In this document: one piece after another, positions 46,446-54,244 of the stretch
How the letters are laid out: every line of letters starts with the position of its first letter
How positions within the stretch are numbered: position 1 is the stretch's first letter
Notes under the pieces: model-generated
Seen by the model: only the letters and a program-made list of their open reading frames with translations
Database searches by the model: none
What the model was told of the DNA's origin: nothing
NCBI RefSeq assembly: GCF_014650175.1
Contig: NZ_BMUL01000003.1
Coordinates: 490,960-554,959, forward strand
DNA: 64,000 nt
Direction of reading: 5' to 3'
Source: Streptomyces termitum
GTDB lineage: Bacteria; Actinomycetota; Actinomycetes; Streptomycetales; Streptomycetaceae
Translations under genes and position numbers: made by a program

Positions 46446-46631
46446 TCTCGCACCCCCCGGCCGGCCCTTCAGACAGTTGTCTGAGGGCGGGGTCACGGAT
46501 GCGTGACAGCTGTAGATGGCGGACGATCGGAGCGATCCTTAGGTTTCACGGTGGTTCTCCGTGCTGTTCCCGGTTCGTTCGCTTCGGTCCGGTTACGGCC
46601 CCGTTCTACCCTCGCCCTCTGGAGGTGCCCC

Positions 46632-47615
46632 GTGCTGGGTCCCGTGATCCTCGCCGCGTCGCGCAGCGACAAGATGCGCCGTCTCGTGTCGGCCGCGCCC
46701 GGGACCAAGCAGGTCGTGGCGCGCTTCATCGCCGGTGAGATCGTGGACGACGTCGTCCCGATCGTCCAGGACCTGAGCAACCGCGGCCTGGAGGTCACGC
46801 TCGACGTCGTCGGTGAGGACATCACCACCGTCGAGCAGTCGTACGCCGCCCGCGACGCCTACCTGGAGCTGATCGGCCGCCTCAAGGAGCTGGGCCTCGG
46901 CGAGCGCGCCGAGATGTCCGTCAAGCTGTCGATGTTCGGCCAGTCGCTGAAGATCGAGGGGGGCGAGCCCGGAGGGCTCTCGGTTGAGGGTGGTGGCGGG
47001 CGACGGGAGGGCGGCCACGAGCTGGCCCTCTCCAACGTGCGCCCGGTCGTCGCCGCCGCCGCGGAGATCGGCACCACGGTCACCCTGGACGCCGAGGACC
47101 ACACCACCCTCGACTCGATGTTCGCCATCCACGAGGAGCTGCGGAAGGACTTCCCGCAGACCGGCTGCGTCATCCAGGCGTACCTCTTCCGCACCGAGGA
47201 CGACGCCCGCCGCCTCGCCGCGAACGGCTCCCGCGTCCGGATCGTGAAGGGCGCCTACAAGGAGCCCGCCGAGGTCGCCATCCAGGACAAGCCCGAGATC
47301 GACAAGGCGTACGTCCGGATCATGAAGATCCTGATGGAGGGCGAGGGCTACCCGATGATCGGGTCCCACGACCCGCGCCTGATCTCCATCGCCCAGGAGC
47401 TCGCCCGCCGCGCCGGCCGCAAGCTGGACGCGTACGAGTTCCAGATGCTGTACGGCATCCGCAGCGAGGAGCAGAACCGGCTCGCGGCCGAGGGCCACCG
47501 GATGCGCGTCTACACCGCGTACGGCACCGACTGGTACGGCTACTTCATGCGCCGCCTCGCGGAGAAGCCCGCCAACCTCCTCTTCTTCGTCCGCTCGATC
47601 CTCACCAAGGGCTGA
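46632..47615 (+). CDS. Proline dehydrogenase (monofunctional)
   Basis: 327 residues from GTG 46632, with GGAGG six bases upstream. It oxidises proline to 1-pyrroline-5-carboxylate with FAD. Barrel motifs are MSVKLSMFGQSL, TTVTLDAEDHTTLDSMF, IQAYLFRTEDDARRL, VRIVKGAYKEPAEVA and the C-terminal substrate helix RMRVYTAYGTDWYGYFMRRLAEKP. A Gly/Glu-rich stretch of about 18 residues (codons ~110-128, around 46960-47015) sits between FGQSL and HELALSN where I would expect only a short loop; it may be a recent insertion. 34 bases before the P5C dehydrogenase gene, forming one operon under the divergent PucR regulator. Confidence 0.93.
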   Translation: MLGPVILAASRSDKMRRLVSAAPGTKQVVARFIAGEIVDDVVPIVQDLSNRGLEVTLDVVGEDITTVEQSYAARDAYLELIGRLKELGLGERAEMSVKLSMFGQSLKIEGGEPGGLSVEGGGGRREGGHELALSNVRPVVAAAAEIGTTVTLDAEDHTTLDSMFAIHEELRKDFPQTGCVIQAYLFRTEDDARRLAANGSRVRIVKGAYKEPAEVAIQDKPEIDKAYVRIMKILMEGEGYPMIGSHDPRLISIAQELARRAGRKLDAYEFQMLYGIRSEEQNRLAAEGHRMRVYTAYGTDWYGYFMRRLAEKPANLLFFVRSILTKG

Positions 47616-47649
47616 GCCCCACACCCCTCAAGAAGGAGTTAAGCGACTC

Positions 47650-49281
47650 ATGGACGCTGTCACCCAGGTCCCCGCTCCCGTCAACGAGCCGGTGCACGGC
47701 TACGCCCCCGGTTCGCCCGAGCGCGCCCGGCTGGAGGCCAGGCTCAAGGAGCTCGCCGACAACCCGCGCGAGCTGCCGATGACCATCGGCGGCGTCAAGC
47801 GCCTGGGCGGCGGCGACGAGTTCAAGGTCGTCCAGCCCCACAACCACCAGGCCGTCATCGGCACCTTCCGCGGTGCCACCCAGGCCGACGCCCAGGACGC
47901 GATCGACGCCGCCCTGGCCGCCGCCCCGGCGTGGCGCGCGATGGCCTTCGACGACCGCGCGGCGATCATCCTGCGCGCCGCCGAGCTGCTCGCCGGCCCG
48001 TGGCGCGAGACGCTGGCCGCCTCCACCATGCTCGGCCAGTCGAAGACCGCCCAGCAGGCCGAGATCGACACCCCCTGCGAGCTCGTCGACTTCTGGCGCT
48101 TCAACGTGGCCTACGCCCGCGAGATCCTCGCCGAGCAGCCGCCGGCGAACTCGCCCGGCGTGTGGAACCGCCTGGACCACCGCCCGCTGGAGGGCTTCGT
48201 CTACGCGATCACGCCGTTCAACTTCACGGCCATCGCGGGCAACCTGCCCACCGCCCCCGCCCTCATGGGCAACGTGGTGGTCTGGAAGCCGTCCCCGACC
48301 CAGACCCACTCCGCCGTGCTCCTCATGGAGCTCCTGGAGGAGGCCGGTCTGCCGAAGGGCGTCATCAACCTGGTGACCGGCGACGGCATCGCCGTCTCCG
48401 AGGTGGCCCTGAACCACCCCGACCTGGCCGGCATCCACTTCACCGGCTCGACCAAGACCTTCCAGCACCTGTGGAAGACGGTCGGCACCAACATCGAGAA
48501 GTACCGCTCCTACCCGCGGATCGTCGGCGAGACCGGCGGCAAGGACTTCGTCGTCGCCCACCCCAGCGCCGACCGCGCCGTCCTCAAGACGGCCCTGACC
48601 CGCGGTTCCTTCGAGTTCCAGGGCCAGAAGTGCTCCGCGTCCTCGCGGGCGTACATCCCGGCCTCCCTCTGGAACGACGGCTTCAAGGAGGAGTTCGCGG
48701 CCGAGGTCGACGGCATCACCATGGGTGACGTCACCGACCTGTCGAACTTCATCGGCGCCGTCATCGACGACCGCTCGTTCGCCAAGAACAAGGCGGCGAT
48801 CGACCGTGCCTCCTCCGACCCGAGCTGCACGATCATCGCCGGCGGCACCTACGACGACTCGGTGGGCTACTTCGTCCGCCCGACCGTCATCGAGTGCACC
48901 GACCCGGAGAACGAGGTCTTCACGACCGAGTACTTCGGCCCGATCCTCGCCGTGTACGTCTACGAGGACGAGAAGTACGACGAGATGCTGACCCAGATGG
49001 AGTCGGTGTCCGACTACGCGCTGACCGGCGCGGTCATCTCCAACGACCGTGCCGCCGCCGCGTACACGATGGAGAAGCTCCGCTACGCCGCGGGCAACTT
49101 CTACATCAACGACAAGTCGACCGGCGCCGTCGTCGGCCAGCAGCCCTTCGGCGGCGGCCGTGCCTCCGGCACCAACGACAAGGCCGGCGCCCCGCAGAAC
49201 CTGACGCGCTGGACGCTGACCCGCGCCATCAAGGAGACGCTGGTCCCGCCGACCGAGTACGGCTACCCGCACATGGGCTGA
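47650..49281 (+). CDS. pruA: L-glutamate gamma-semialdehyde (1-pyrroline-5-carboxylate) dehydrogenase
   Basis: 543 residues from ATG 47650, with AAGAAGGAG upstream. It oxidises glutamate semialdehyde, formed from the proline dehydrogenase product, to glutamate with NAD+. The ALDH catalytic residues are Cys328 in FQGQKCSASSRAY and Glu294 in VGETGGKDFVV; the NAD region is VVWKPSPTQTHSA and FTGSTKTFQHLW. Length and the C-terminal FGGGRASGTNDKAGAPQNLTRW match the monofunctional group. Second gene of the proline-degradation operon, followed by a hairpin. Confidence 0.95.
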   Translation: MDAVTQVPAPVNEPVHGYAPGSPERARLEARLKELADNPRELPMTIGGVKRLGGGDEFKVVQPHNHQAVIGTFRGATQADAQDAIDAALAAAPAWRAMAFDDRAAIILRAAELLAGPWRETLAASTMLGQSKTAQQAEIDTPCELVDFWRFNVAYAREILAEQPPANSPGVWNRLDHRPLEGFVYAITPFNFTAIAGNLPTAPALMGNVVVWKPSPTQTHSAVLLMELLEEAGLPKGVINLVTGDGIAVSEVALNHPDLAGIHFTGSTKTFQHLWKTVGTNIEKYRSYPRIVGETGGKDFVVAHPSADRAVLKTALTRGSFEFQGQKCSASSRAYIPASLWNDGFKEEFAAEVDGITMGDVTDLSNFIGAVIDDRSFAKNKAAIDRASSDPSCTIIAGGTYDDSVGYFVRPTVIECTDPENEVFTTEYFGPILAVYVYEDEKYDEMLTQMESVSDYALTGAVISNDRAAAAYTMEKLRYAAGNFYINDKSTGAVVGQQPFGGGRASGTNDKAGAPQNLTRWTLTRAIKETLVPPTEYGYPHMG

Positions 49282-49313
49282 CGCCCCCCGCCGCCCTCCG
49301 GCGGCCCCCGAAC

Positions 49314-49357
49314 ACCGCCCCCCTCCCCGGTCCCCCCAGGCCGGGGTCGGGGGCGGT
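49314..49357. terminator. Terminator hairpin between pruA and the convergent membrane protein gene
   Basis: Arms ACCGCCCCC..CCCCGG (49314-49330) and CCGGGG..GGGGGCGGT (49341-49357) form a 17-bp stem with two central mismatches and a 10-base loop, placed between two convergent genes. Confidence 0.75.
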
Positions 49358-49373
49358 ACCCATGTGTGCCGGG

Positions 49374-50144
49374 CTACGCCTCCGGGTCCGGCCCCCGGTG
49401 CGCGCGGCCGGTCGTGGTCTCCAGCTGGGCGGTCCAGACCGCCGAGAGGGCGGAGGCGATCGCGATGGTGACGGCGAGGCCGGAGGCGCCGATGCCGTCG
49501 GCGAGGAAGACGGCCAGCAGGACGGTCACGAGCACGGCCCATCCCGCCAGCACCGCCTTGCCGGGGCGGCTCAGGTACAGCCACCGGTCCGGGGCGGCCG
49601 GCGGGGCGGTCACGGTGCCTCCCGGCCCGGCCGTGGCGGCGTACGGGCGCTTGAGGTAGCCGTACACCAGCCACTCCCCGCAGAGCTCCCAGCCCTCCGG
49701 CTCCAGCGCGGCGAGGACCCGCTCCCGGTGGCCGCCGGTGAGCACCTCGCGGCGGTACTCCCAGCGGAGCGCCGAGCCGGGGGTGCGGCGGCAGACGAAG
49801 CGGCCGAGCGGGTCGAGGGACTCCACCTCCCAGCCCTGGTCGCCGTGGACGGCCAGCATCCGCCGGTCGTTGAAGAGGTCCGCCGTCCAGGTCCAGTGCT
49901 CGACCTCCTCCTCGGGGCCGGCCGCCTCGGGGGCGAGGCCGCCGAGCCGGGCGGCGAATCCGGCCGCCGGGCCGAACTCCTCCTCCGGCGTGCCGCCGGT
50001 CTCGGCGAGGTGGGCGCGGAGGTCCTCGACGGTGGCCCCCGCCTCGGCCGCCGGGACTCCGGCGGCGGCGAGGGCGGCGGCCAGTTCGGCGAAATAGGCG
50101 GTGGAGCGGTCGGTGGAGCGATCGGCGGAGCGGTCGGTGCTCAT
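49374..50144 (-). CDS. HAAS/DUF1700-like membrane protein paired with PadR regulator
   Basis: 256 residues from ATG 50144, overlapping the PadR stop (ATGA). After a repetitive STDRSADRSTDRST opening comes a helical segment (YFAELAAALAAAGVPAAEAGATVEDLRAHL) like the HAAS/DUF1700 domain common next to PadR regulators. The middle (WTADLFNDRRMLAVHGDQGWEVESLD, then LEPEGWELCGEWLVYGYLKRPY) looks like a duplicated beta domain about strain or sequence-context sensing. Two membrane helices (KAVLAGWAVLVTVLLAVFLADG and GLAVTIAIASALSAVW) close the protein. Probably a membrane effector or anti-regulator controlled by the PadR protein; the exact role is unknown. Confidence 0.7.
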   Translation of the reverse strand: MSTDRSADRSTDRSTAYFAELAAALAAAGVPAAEAGATVEDLRAHLAETGGTPEEEFGPAAGFAARLGGLAPEAAGPEEEVEHWTWTADLFNDRRMLAVHGDQGWEVESLDPLGRFVCRRTPGSALRWEYRREVLTGGHRERVLAALEPEGWELCGEWLVYGYLKRPYAATAGPGGTVTAPPAAPDRWLYLSRPGKAVLAGWAVLVTVLLAVFLADGIGASGLAVTIAIASALSAVWTAQLETTTGRAHRGPDPEA

Positions 50145-50482
50145 GTGGTGGGTCCCCCCGGATACAAAGCGGTCTCGACGACGCGGTGGAACTCCCGCCA
50201 CGCCCGGCTCTCCTCGGCGAGACGGGTCCGTCCCCCGGGGGTGAGCCGGTAGTAGCGGCGGCCCGGCCCGCGCTCGGCGGCGCGGAACTCGGCCTCCACC
50301 AGGCCGGCCTCCTCCAGCCGGTTCAGCACGGGATAGAGCGTCCCGCCCTTGATCTCGCCCACGCCCGCGTCGGCGAGCGCCCTGGCGATCTCGTACCCGT
50401 AGCTCTCCCCGTCGGTCAGGCGGGAGAGGACGAGCAGGTCGAGGACTCCCTTGAGCCAGCTGGATCTGCGGTCTGCGGCCAT
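50141..50482 (-). CDS. PadR-family transcriptional regulator
   Basis: 113 residues from ATG 50482. It has the PadR winged helix: SWLKGVLDLLVLSRLTDGESYGYEIARAL, then GEIKGGTLYPVLNRLEEAGLVEAEFRAAERGPGRRYYRLTPGG. It is the small PadR class with a short C-terminal dimerisation helix. A pair of direct repeats in front of its start is the likely autoregulatory operator. It is translationally coupled to the membrane protein gene downstream. Confidence 0.93.
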   Translation of the reverse strand: MAADRRSSWLKGVLDLLVLSRLTDGESYGYEIARALADAGVGEIKGGTLYPVLNRLEEAGLVEAEFRAAERGPGRRYYRLTPGGRTRLAEESRAWREFHRVVETALYPGGPTT

Positions 50483-50501
50483 GGGTGCATTGCAGCACCA
50501 G

Positions 50502-50527
50502 CTAGATAGGAACGCAACCTAGATAGG
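50502..50527 (-). promoter_or_regulatory. Probable PadR operator: direct repeat CTAGATAGG x2
   Basis: CTAGATAGG occurs at 50502-50510 and again at 50519-50527, 17 bases apart, beginning 20 bases upstream of the padR start. On the transcribed strand each reads CCTATCTAG, giving A/T-rich hexamers suited to a promoter. Autoregulation is inferred. Confidence 0.55.
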
Positions 50528-50786
50528 CGTAGCGGGACGCCGACCCTGCGGAGCGGGCCGTCTCAGATAGTAGGAAGTCCGAGTAATTGTGGAGACAGAT
50601 GCGGGGAGCTGCCCTAGCTTTGTAGGAGCCGAACGTCTCGCTTCATCAGCGAATGGCGGCCGAGAGCGCGACGCCCCTGCGCAGGCAACCCCTGCGGCGG
50701 CGCTCCCCGCCCCTTCCGGCACCTTCGATCACCACTGATCTCCGCACGTCTCGTGATCACCACTGATCCCAAGGAGTCGATCCCCC
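50528..50786 (+). promoter_or_regulatory. Intergenic region with direct repeat GATCACCACTGATC x2
   Basis: No gene is seen here. GATCACCACTGATC occurs at 50727-50740 and at 50755-50768, 28 bases apart, just before the ribosome site (AAGGAG) of the 43-residue ORF at 50787. With GATC at each end the units are partly palindromic. They may bind a regulator or be a local duplication. Confidence 0.45.
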
Positions 50787-50918
50787 ATGGCCGCTCAGCC
50801 CGCCCGCCGCGTCCGCCGCTCCGCCGCCCGCCCCGGCGACGAGGCCCGCCAGAACGCCGCCGCCGCCCTCCAGCGCGCCCTCGACCGCCGTGACAACGGC
50901 GGATCGACCGGCCACTGA
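50787..50918 (+). CDS. Small basic protein of unknown function
   Basis: 43 residues: it opens MAAQPARRVRRSAARPGDE and continues with an Ala/Arg helix (ARQNAAAALQRALDRRD), ending in GGSTGH. ATG 50787 follows AAGGAG at 50771-50776 with a 10-base spacing. It lies between the PadR promoter region and leuB and is followed by leuB after 79 bases. Composition (Arg/Ala-rich, no Cys) suggests a nucleic-acid-associated or partly disordered peptide. Support for it being a real gene is its ribosome site and codon pattern; no family is recognised. Confidence 0.5.
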   Translation: MAAQPARRVRRSAARPGDEARQNAAAALQRALDRRDNGGSTGH

Positions 50919-50997
50919 CCTGCCCGTACGCCTGTCCGTTCGTCCACATGGTGGACGGATCGTGTCAGACGATGGGACGAAGAAGTAGGGTGCCGCC

Positions 50998-52038
50998 ATG
51001 TCTCACAGCATCGATCTCGCAGTCATCCCCGGCGACGGCATCGGCCAGGAGGTCGTGGCCCAGGGCCTCAAGGTCCTCGCCGCCGTGCTTCCGCAGGACG
51101 TGAAGCTGGAGACCGAGGAGTACGACTTCGGCGCCCGGCGCTACCACGCCACCGGTGAGACCCTCACCGACGCCGACCTCGACTCGCTCAAGAAGCACGA
51201 CGCCATCCTGCTGGGCGCCATCGGCGACCCGTCGGTCCCGTCCGGCGTCCTGGAGCGCGGCTTCCTCCTGAAGCTCCGCTTCGCCTTCGACCACCACGTC
51301 AACCTGCGGCCCTCGAAGCTGCTCCCCGGCGTCGCCACCCCGCTCGCCGGCCAGCCCGCGATCGACTTCGTCGTCGTCCGCGAGGGCACCGAGGGCCCGT
51401 ACACGGGCAACGGCGGCACCATCCGCAAGGGCACCGTGCACGAGGTCGCGACCGAGGTCTCGGTCAACACCGCCTTCGGCGTCGAGCGCGTGGTCCGGGA
51501 CGCCTTCGCCCGCGCCCAGGCCCGCCCGCGCAAGAAGCTGACGCTGGTCCACAAGAACAACGTGCTGACCTTCGCCGGCCACCTCTGGACCGACACCTTC
51601 CACAAGGTCGCGGCCGAGTTCCCCGAGGTCACCACCGACTACCTGCACGTCGACGCCGCGACGATCTTCCTCGTCACCGACCCCGGCCGCTTCGACGTCA
51701 TTGTCACCGACAACCTCTTCGGCGACATCCTCACCGACCTCGCCGCCGCCGTCTCCGGCGGCATCGGCGTGGCCGCCTCGGGCAACATCGACCCGAGCCG
51801 GGAGTTCCCGTCCATGTTCGAGCCGGTCCACGGCTCCGCGCCGGACATCGCGGGCCAGGGCAAGGCCGACCCCACGGCCACCGTCCTCTCCGTCGCCCTC
51901 CTGCTGCGCCACCTCGGCTACGAGACCGAGGCCGCCCGGGTCGAGACGGCCGTCGCGGCCGACCTCACCGAGCGCGGCGACTCCGTCCGCACCACGGACG
52001 AGATCGGCGACGCGCTCGCCGCGCGAGTAGCGAGCTGA
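50998..52038 (+). CDS. leuB: 3-isopropylmalate dehydrogenase
   Basis: 346 residues. It oxidatively decarboxylates 3-isopropylmalate to 2-oxoisocaproate with NAD+ in leucine synthesis. Family features are [18 protein letters not shown] at the N-terminus, the substrate region [30 protein letters not shown], and the NAD/metal motif [57 protein letters not shown]. Actinobacterial leuB is of this shorter class. ATG 50998 has only GGTGCCGCC upstream. Together with ilvE downstream it forms the second branched-chain amino acid block of the window. Confidence 0.95.
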   Translation: MSHSIDLAVIPGDGIGQEVVAQGLKVLAAVLPQDVKLETEEYDFGARRYHATGETLTDADLDSLKKHDAILLGAIGDPSVPSGVLERGFLLKLRFAFDHHVNLRPSKLLPGVATPLAGQPAIDFVVVREGTEGPYTGNGGTIRKGTVHEVATEVSVNTAFGVERVVRDAFARAQARPRKKLTLVHKNNVLTFAGHLWTDTFHKVAAEFPEVTTDYLHVDAATIFLVTDPGRFDVIVTDNLFGDILTDLAAAVSGGIGVAASGNIDPSREFPSMFEPVHGSAPDIAGQGKADPTATVLSVALLLRHLGYETEAARVETAVAADLTERGDSVRTTDEIGDALAARVAS

Positions 52039-52065
52039 CCCGCGCGCCTCTGACAGCACACAGCA

Positions 52066-52094
52066 GCCGCCGGGTCGTCCAGACGCCCGGCGGC
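52066..52094 (+). terminator. Terminator-like hairpin after leuB
   Basis: Stem GCCGCCGGG / CCCGGCGGC (52066-52074 and 52086-52094), loop of 11, 27 bases after the leuB stop. Confidence 0.7.
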
Positions 52095-52284
52095 CGCTTC
52101 GTCGTACGCGACCGCGGGGCGCCGGACCCCCTACCCTCCGTATCAGCGGACCGCCCCCGGCCCGTGTCGCGTACACCCGTTTCGTCCACCGGTCCTCCCG
52201 GGCGATAATCGAACGTGGGGCCGCGGCATGCGGGCACGCCGTGGGCGCGGTCCGACCCAGACAACCGGTGAAGGACACGCACTC

Positions 52285-53379
52285 ATGACGAAGCCCACGA
52301 TCGAGCTCAAGCCCTCCTCCAGCCCGCTGTCCGCCGCGGAGCGCGAGGCGATCCTGGTCAACCCGGGATTCGGCCGCCACTTCACCGACCACATGGTCAC
52401 CATCCGCTGGACCGAGGGGCGCGGCTGGCACGACGGCCAGCTCGTGCCGTACGGCCCGCTCTCCCTCGACCCGGCCAGCAGCGTCCTGCACTACGCCCAG
52501 GAGATCTTCGAGGGCCTGAAGGCGTACCGCCGCCCCGACGGCACCGTCGCCACCTTCCGCCCCGACGCCAACGCCCGCCGCTTCCAGTACTCGGCGCACC
52601 GCATCGGCATGCCGGAGCTCCCGGTCGAGACCTTCGTCGAGGCGTGCGACGCCCTGGTCCGCCAGGACGAGGCGTGGGTCCCGCCGCACGGCGGCGAGGA
52701 GTCCCTCTACCTGCGCCCGTTCATGATCGCGACCGAGGTCGGCCTGGGCGTCCGCCCGGCCAACGAGTACCTCTTCGTCGTCATCGCCTCCCCGGCCGGC
52801 GCCTACTTCCCGGCGGGCGTCAAGCCGGTCGCCATCTGGGCCTCCGAGGACCGCGTCCGCGCCGTCCCCGGCGGCGTCGGCGACGCCAAGACCGGCGGCA
52901 ACTACGCCGCCTCCCTGCTCGCCCAGGCCGAGGCCGCCGAGAAGGGCTGCATCCAGGTCGCCTACCTCGACGCGGTCGAGCACAAGTGGGTCGAGGAGCT
53001 CGGCGGCATGAACCTGTACTTCGTGTACGGGAACCGGATCGTCACCCCCACCCTCACCGGCTCGCTGCTCGCCGGCATCACCCGCGACTCGCTGCTCCAG
53101 GTCGCCCGCGACCTCGGCTACGAGGCGGAGGAGGGCCGCGTCTCCATCGACCAGTGGCAGGAGGACAGCGCGAACGGCACCCTCACCGAGGTCTTCGCCT
53201 GCGGCACCGCCGCCGTCATCACCCCCGTCGGCACGGTCAAGTCGGCCCGCGGCGAGTGGCAGCAGTCGGGCGGCGAGCCCGGCGAGGCCACCATGCGGCT
53301 GCGCGAGGCGCTCCTCGCGATCCAGACCGGGCGGGCCGAGGACACCCACGGCTGGATGCACGAGCTCGGCGGCGAGTGA
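52285..53379 (+). CDS. ilvE: Branched-chain amino acid aminotransferase
   Basis: 364 residues from ATG 52285, with GAAGGACAC upstream. It transfers the amino group between glutamate and the branched-chain 2-oxo acids using PLP. Class IV features: [19 protein letters not shown], the PLP lysine in [41 protein letters not shown] and [16 protein letters not shown]. The long eukaryote-like form is usual in Streptomyces. A GATAAT at 52204-52209 in the upstream gap is a plausible -10, so ilvE probably has its own promoter. A strong terminator follows. Confidence 0.96.
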   Translation: MTKPTIELKPSSSPLSAAEREAILVNPGFGRHFTDHMVTIRWTEGRGWHDGQLVPYGPLSLDPASSVLHYAQEIFEGLKAYRRPDGTVATFRPDANARRFQYSAHRIGMPELPVETFVEACDALVRQDEAWVPPHGGEESLYLRPFMIATEVGLGVRPANEYLFVVIASPAGAYFPAGVKPVAIWASEDRVRAVPGGVGDAKTGGNYAASLLAQAEAAEKGCIQVAYLDAVEHKWVEELGGMNLYFVYGNRIVTPTLTGSLLAGITRDSLLQVARDLGYEAEEGRVSIDQWQEDSANGTLTEVFACGTAAVITPVGTVKSARGEWQQSGGEPGEATMRLREALLAIQTGRAEDTHGWMHELGGE

Positions 53380-53398
53380 CCCGCTAGGAAGCCTTGCG

Positions 53399-53429
53399 AG
53401 CGCCCGGGACGGACCCCGTCCCGGGCGCT
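53399..53429 (+). terminator. ilvE terminator
   Basis: A perfect 14-bp stem (53399-53412 and 53416-53429) with a three-base loop ACC, followed by TTGT, 20 bases after the ilvE stop. Confidence 0.85.
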
Positions 53430-53444
53430 TTGTCGTGCCGCCGT

Positions 53445-53529
53445 TTGAGTGACGCTCAATGTGACCTTCTCCGCACGGGTAAAGATCTCTTTGGAGGGAG
53501 GCGGGAAAGCATTTAGAGTGACGCTCAAA
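53445..53529 (+). promoter_or_regulatory. Promoter and duplicated operator of the urease-like operon
   Basis: TTGAGTGACGCTCAA at 53445-53459 is a 15-base palindrome, and the nearly identical AGAGTGACGCTCAAA recurs at 53515-53529. Between them lie TTGGAG (53491-53496) and, 17 bases on, TAGAGT (53514-53519), a good -35/-10 pair whose -10 is inside the second operator. A repressor bound here would block the promoter; the TetR gene at 56967 in the same operon is the obvious candidate. Confidence 0.65.
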
Positions 53530-53545
53530 CAGGAGGTGCATCGAC

Positions 53546-54244
53546 GTGCGACTGACCCCCACGGAGCGCGACCGGCTGCTGCTCTTCGGCGCCGCCGAAC
53601 TCGCCCGGGCCCGCCGGGCCCGCGGCCTGCGGCTCAACGTCCCCGAGGCCACCGCCCTCGTCGCGGACACCGTCTGCGAGGCGGCCCGCGACGGCCGGCG
53701 GCTCGCCGAGGCGATCGAGGCGGCCCGCTCCGTCCTCGGCCCCGACGACGTCCTGCCCGGCGTCGCCGACATCGTCACCGAGGTGCACGTCGAGGCCGTC
53801 TTCGACGACGGCTCCCGGCTCGCCGTCGTCACCGACCCCATCGGCGGCGGCGGCCTCGGCCCCGGCGCCCCCGGCGCCCTGCGCCCCGGCCCCGGCCACC
53901 CCGAGCGGGAACCCGCGCTCACCCTCCCCGTACGGAACACCGCGACCGTCCCGGTCAGCGTCACCTCCCACTTCCACTTCTTCGAGGCCAACCCCCGCCT
54001 CGACTTCGACCGCGCCGCCGCCTACGGCATGCGCCTGGCGATCCCGGCCGGCGCCTCCTTCCGCTTCGACCCCGGCGGCGCCGCCGAGGTCGGCCTCGTC
54101 CCCCTCGGCGGCGCCCGCGTCGCCATCGGCTTCGCCGGCCTCGTCGACGGACCGCTCGACGCCCCCGGCGCGAAGGAGGAGGCCCTCCGGCGCGCCGCCG
54201 CCTGCGGCTACCTCGGCGCCGCGTCCCCCGAGGAGGACCACTGA
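53546..54244 (+). CDS. ureAB: Urease gamma/beta fusion subunit (divergent urease)
   Basis: 232 residues from GTG 53546, with AGGAGG upstream. Residues 1-100 are a urease gamma domain (MRLTPTERDRLLLFGAAELARARRARGLRLNVPEATALVAD, shortened here by motif). Residues ~125-232 are a beta domain (VRNTATVPVSVTSHFHFFEANPRLDFDRAAAYGMRLAIPAGASFRFDPG by position), joined by a Gly/Pro-rich linker. Key pieces are LTPTERDRLLLF, SHFHFFEANP and RLAIPAGASFRF. The stop shares one base with the alpha-subunit start. No ureD, ureE, ureF or ureG gene is in the window, so nickel assembly must use factors from elsewhere, or the protein has another role. Confidence 0.88.
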   Translation: MRLTPTERDRLLLFGAAELARARRARGLRLNVPEATALVADTVCEAARDGRRLAEAIEAARSVLGPDDVLPGVADIVTEVHVEAVFDDGSRLAVVTDPIGGGGLGPGAPGALRPGPGHPEREPALTLPVRNTATVPVSVTSHFHFFEANPRLDFDRAAAYGMRLAIPAGASFRFDPGGAAEVGLVPLGGARVAIGFAGLVDGPLDAPGAKEEALRRAAACGYLGAASPEEDH

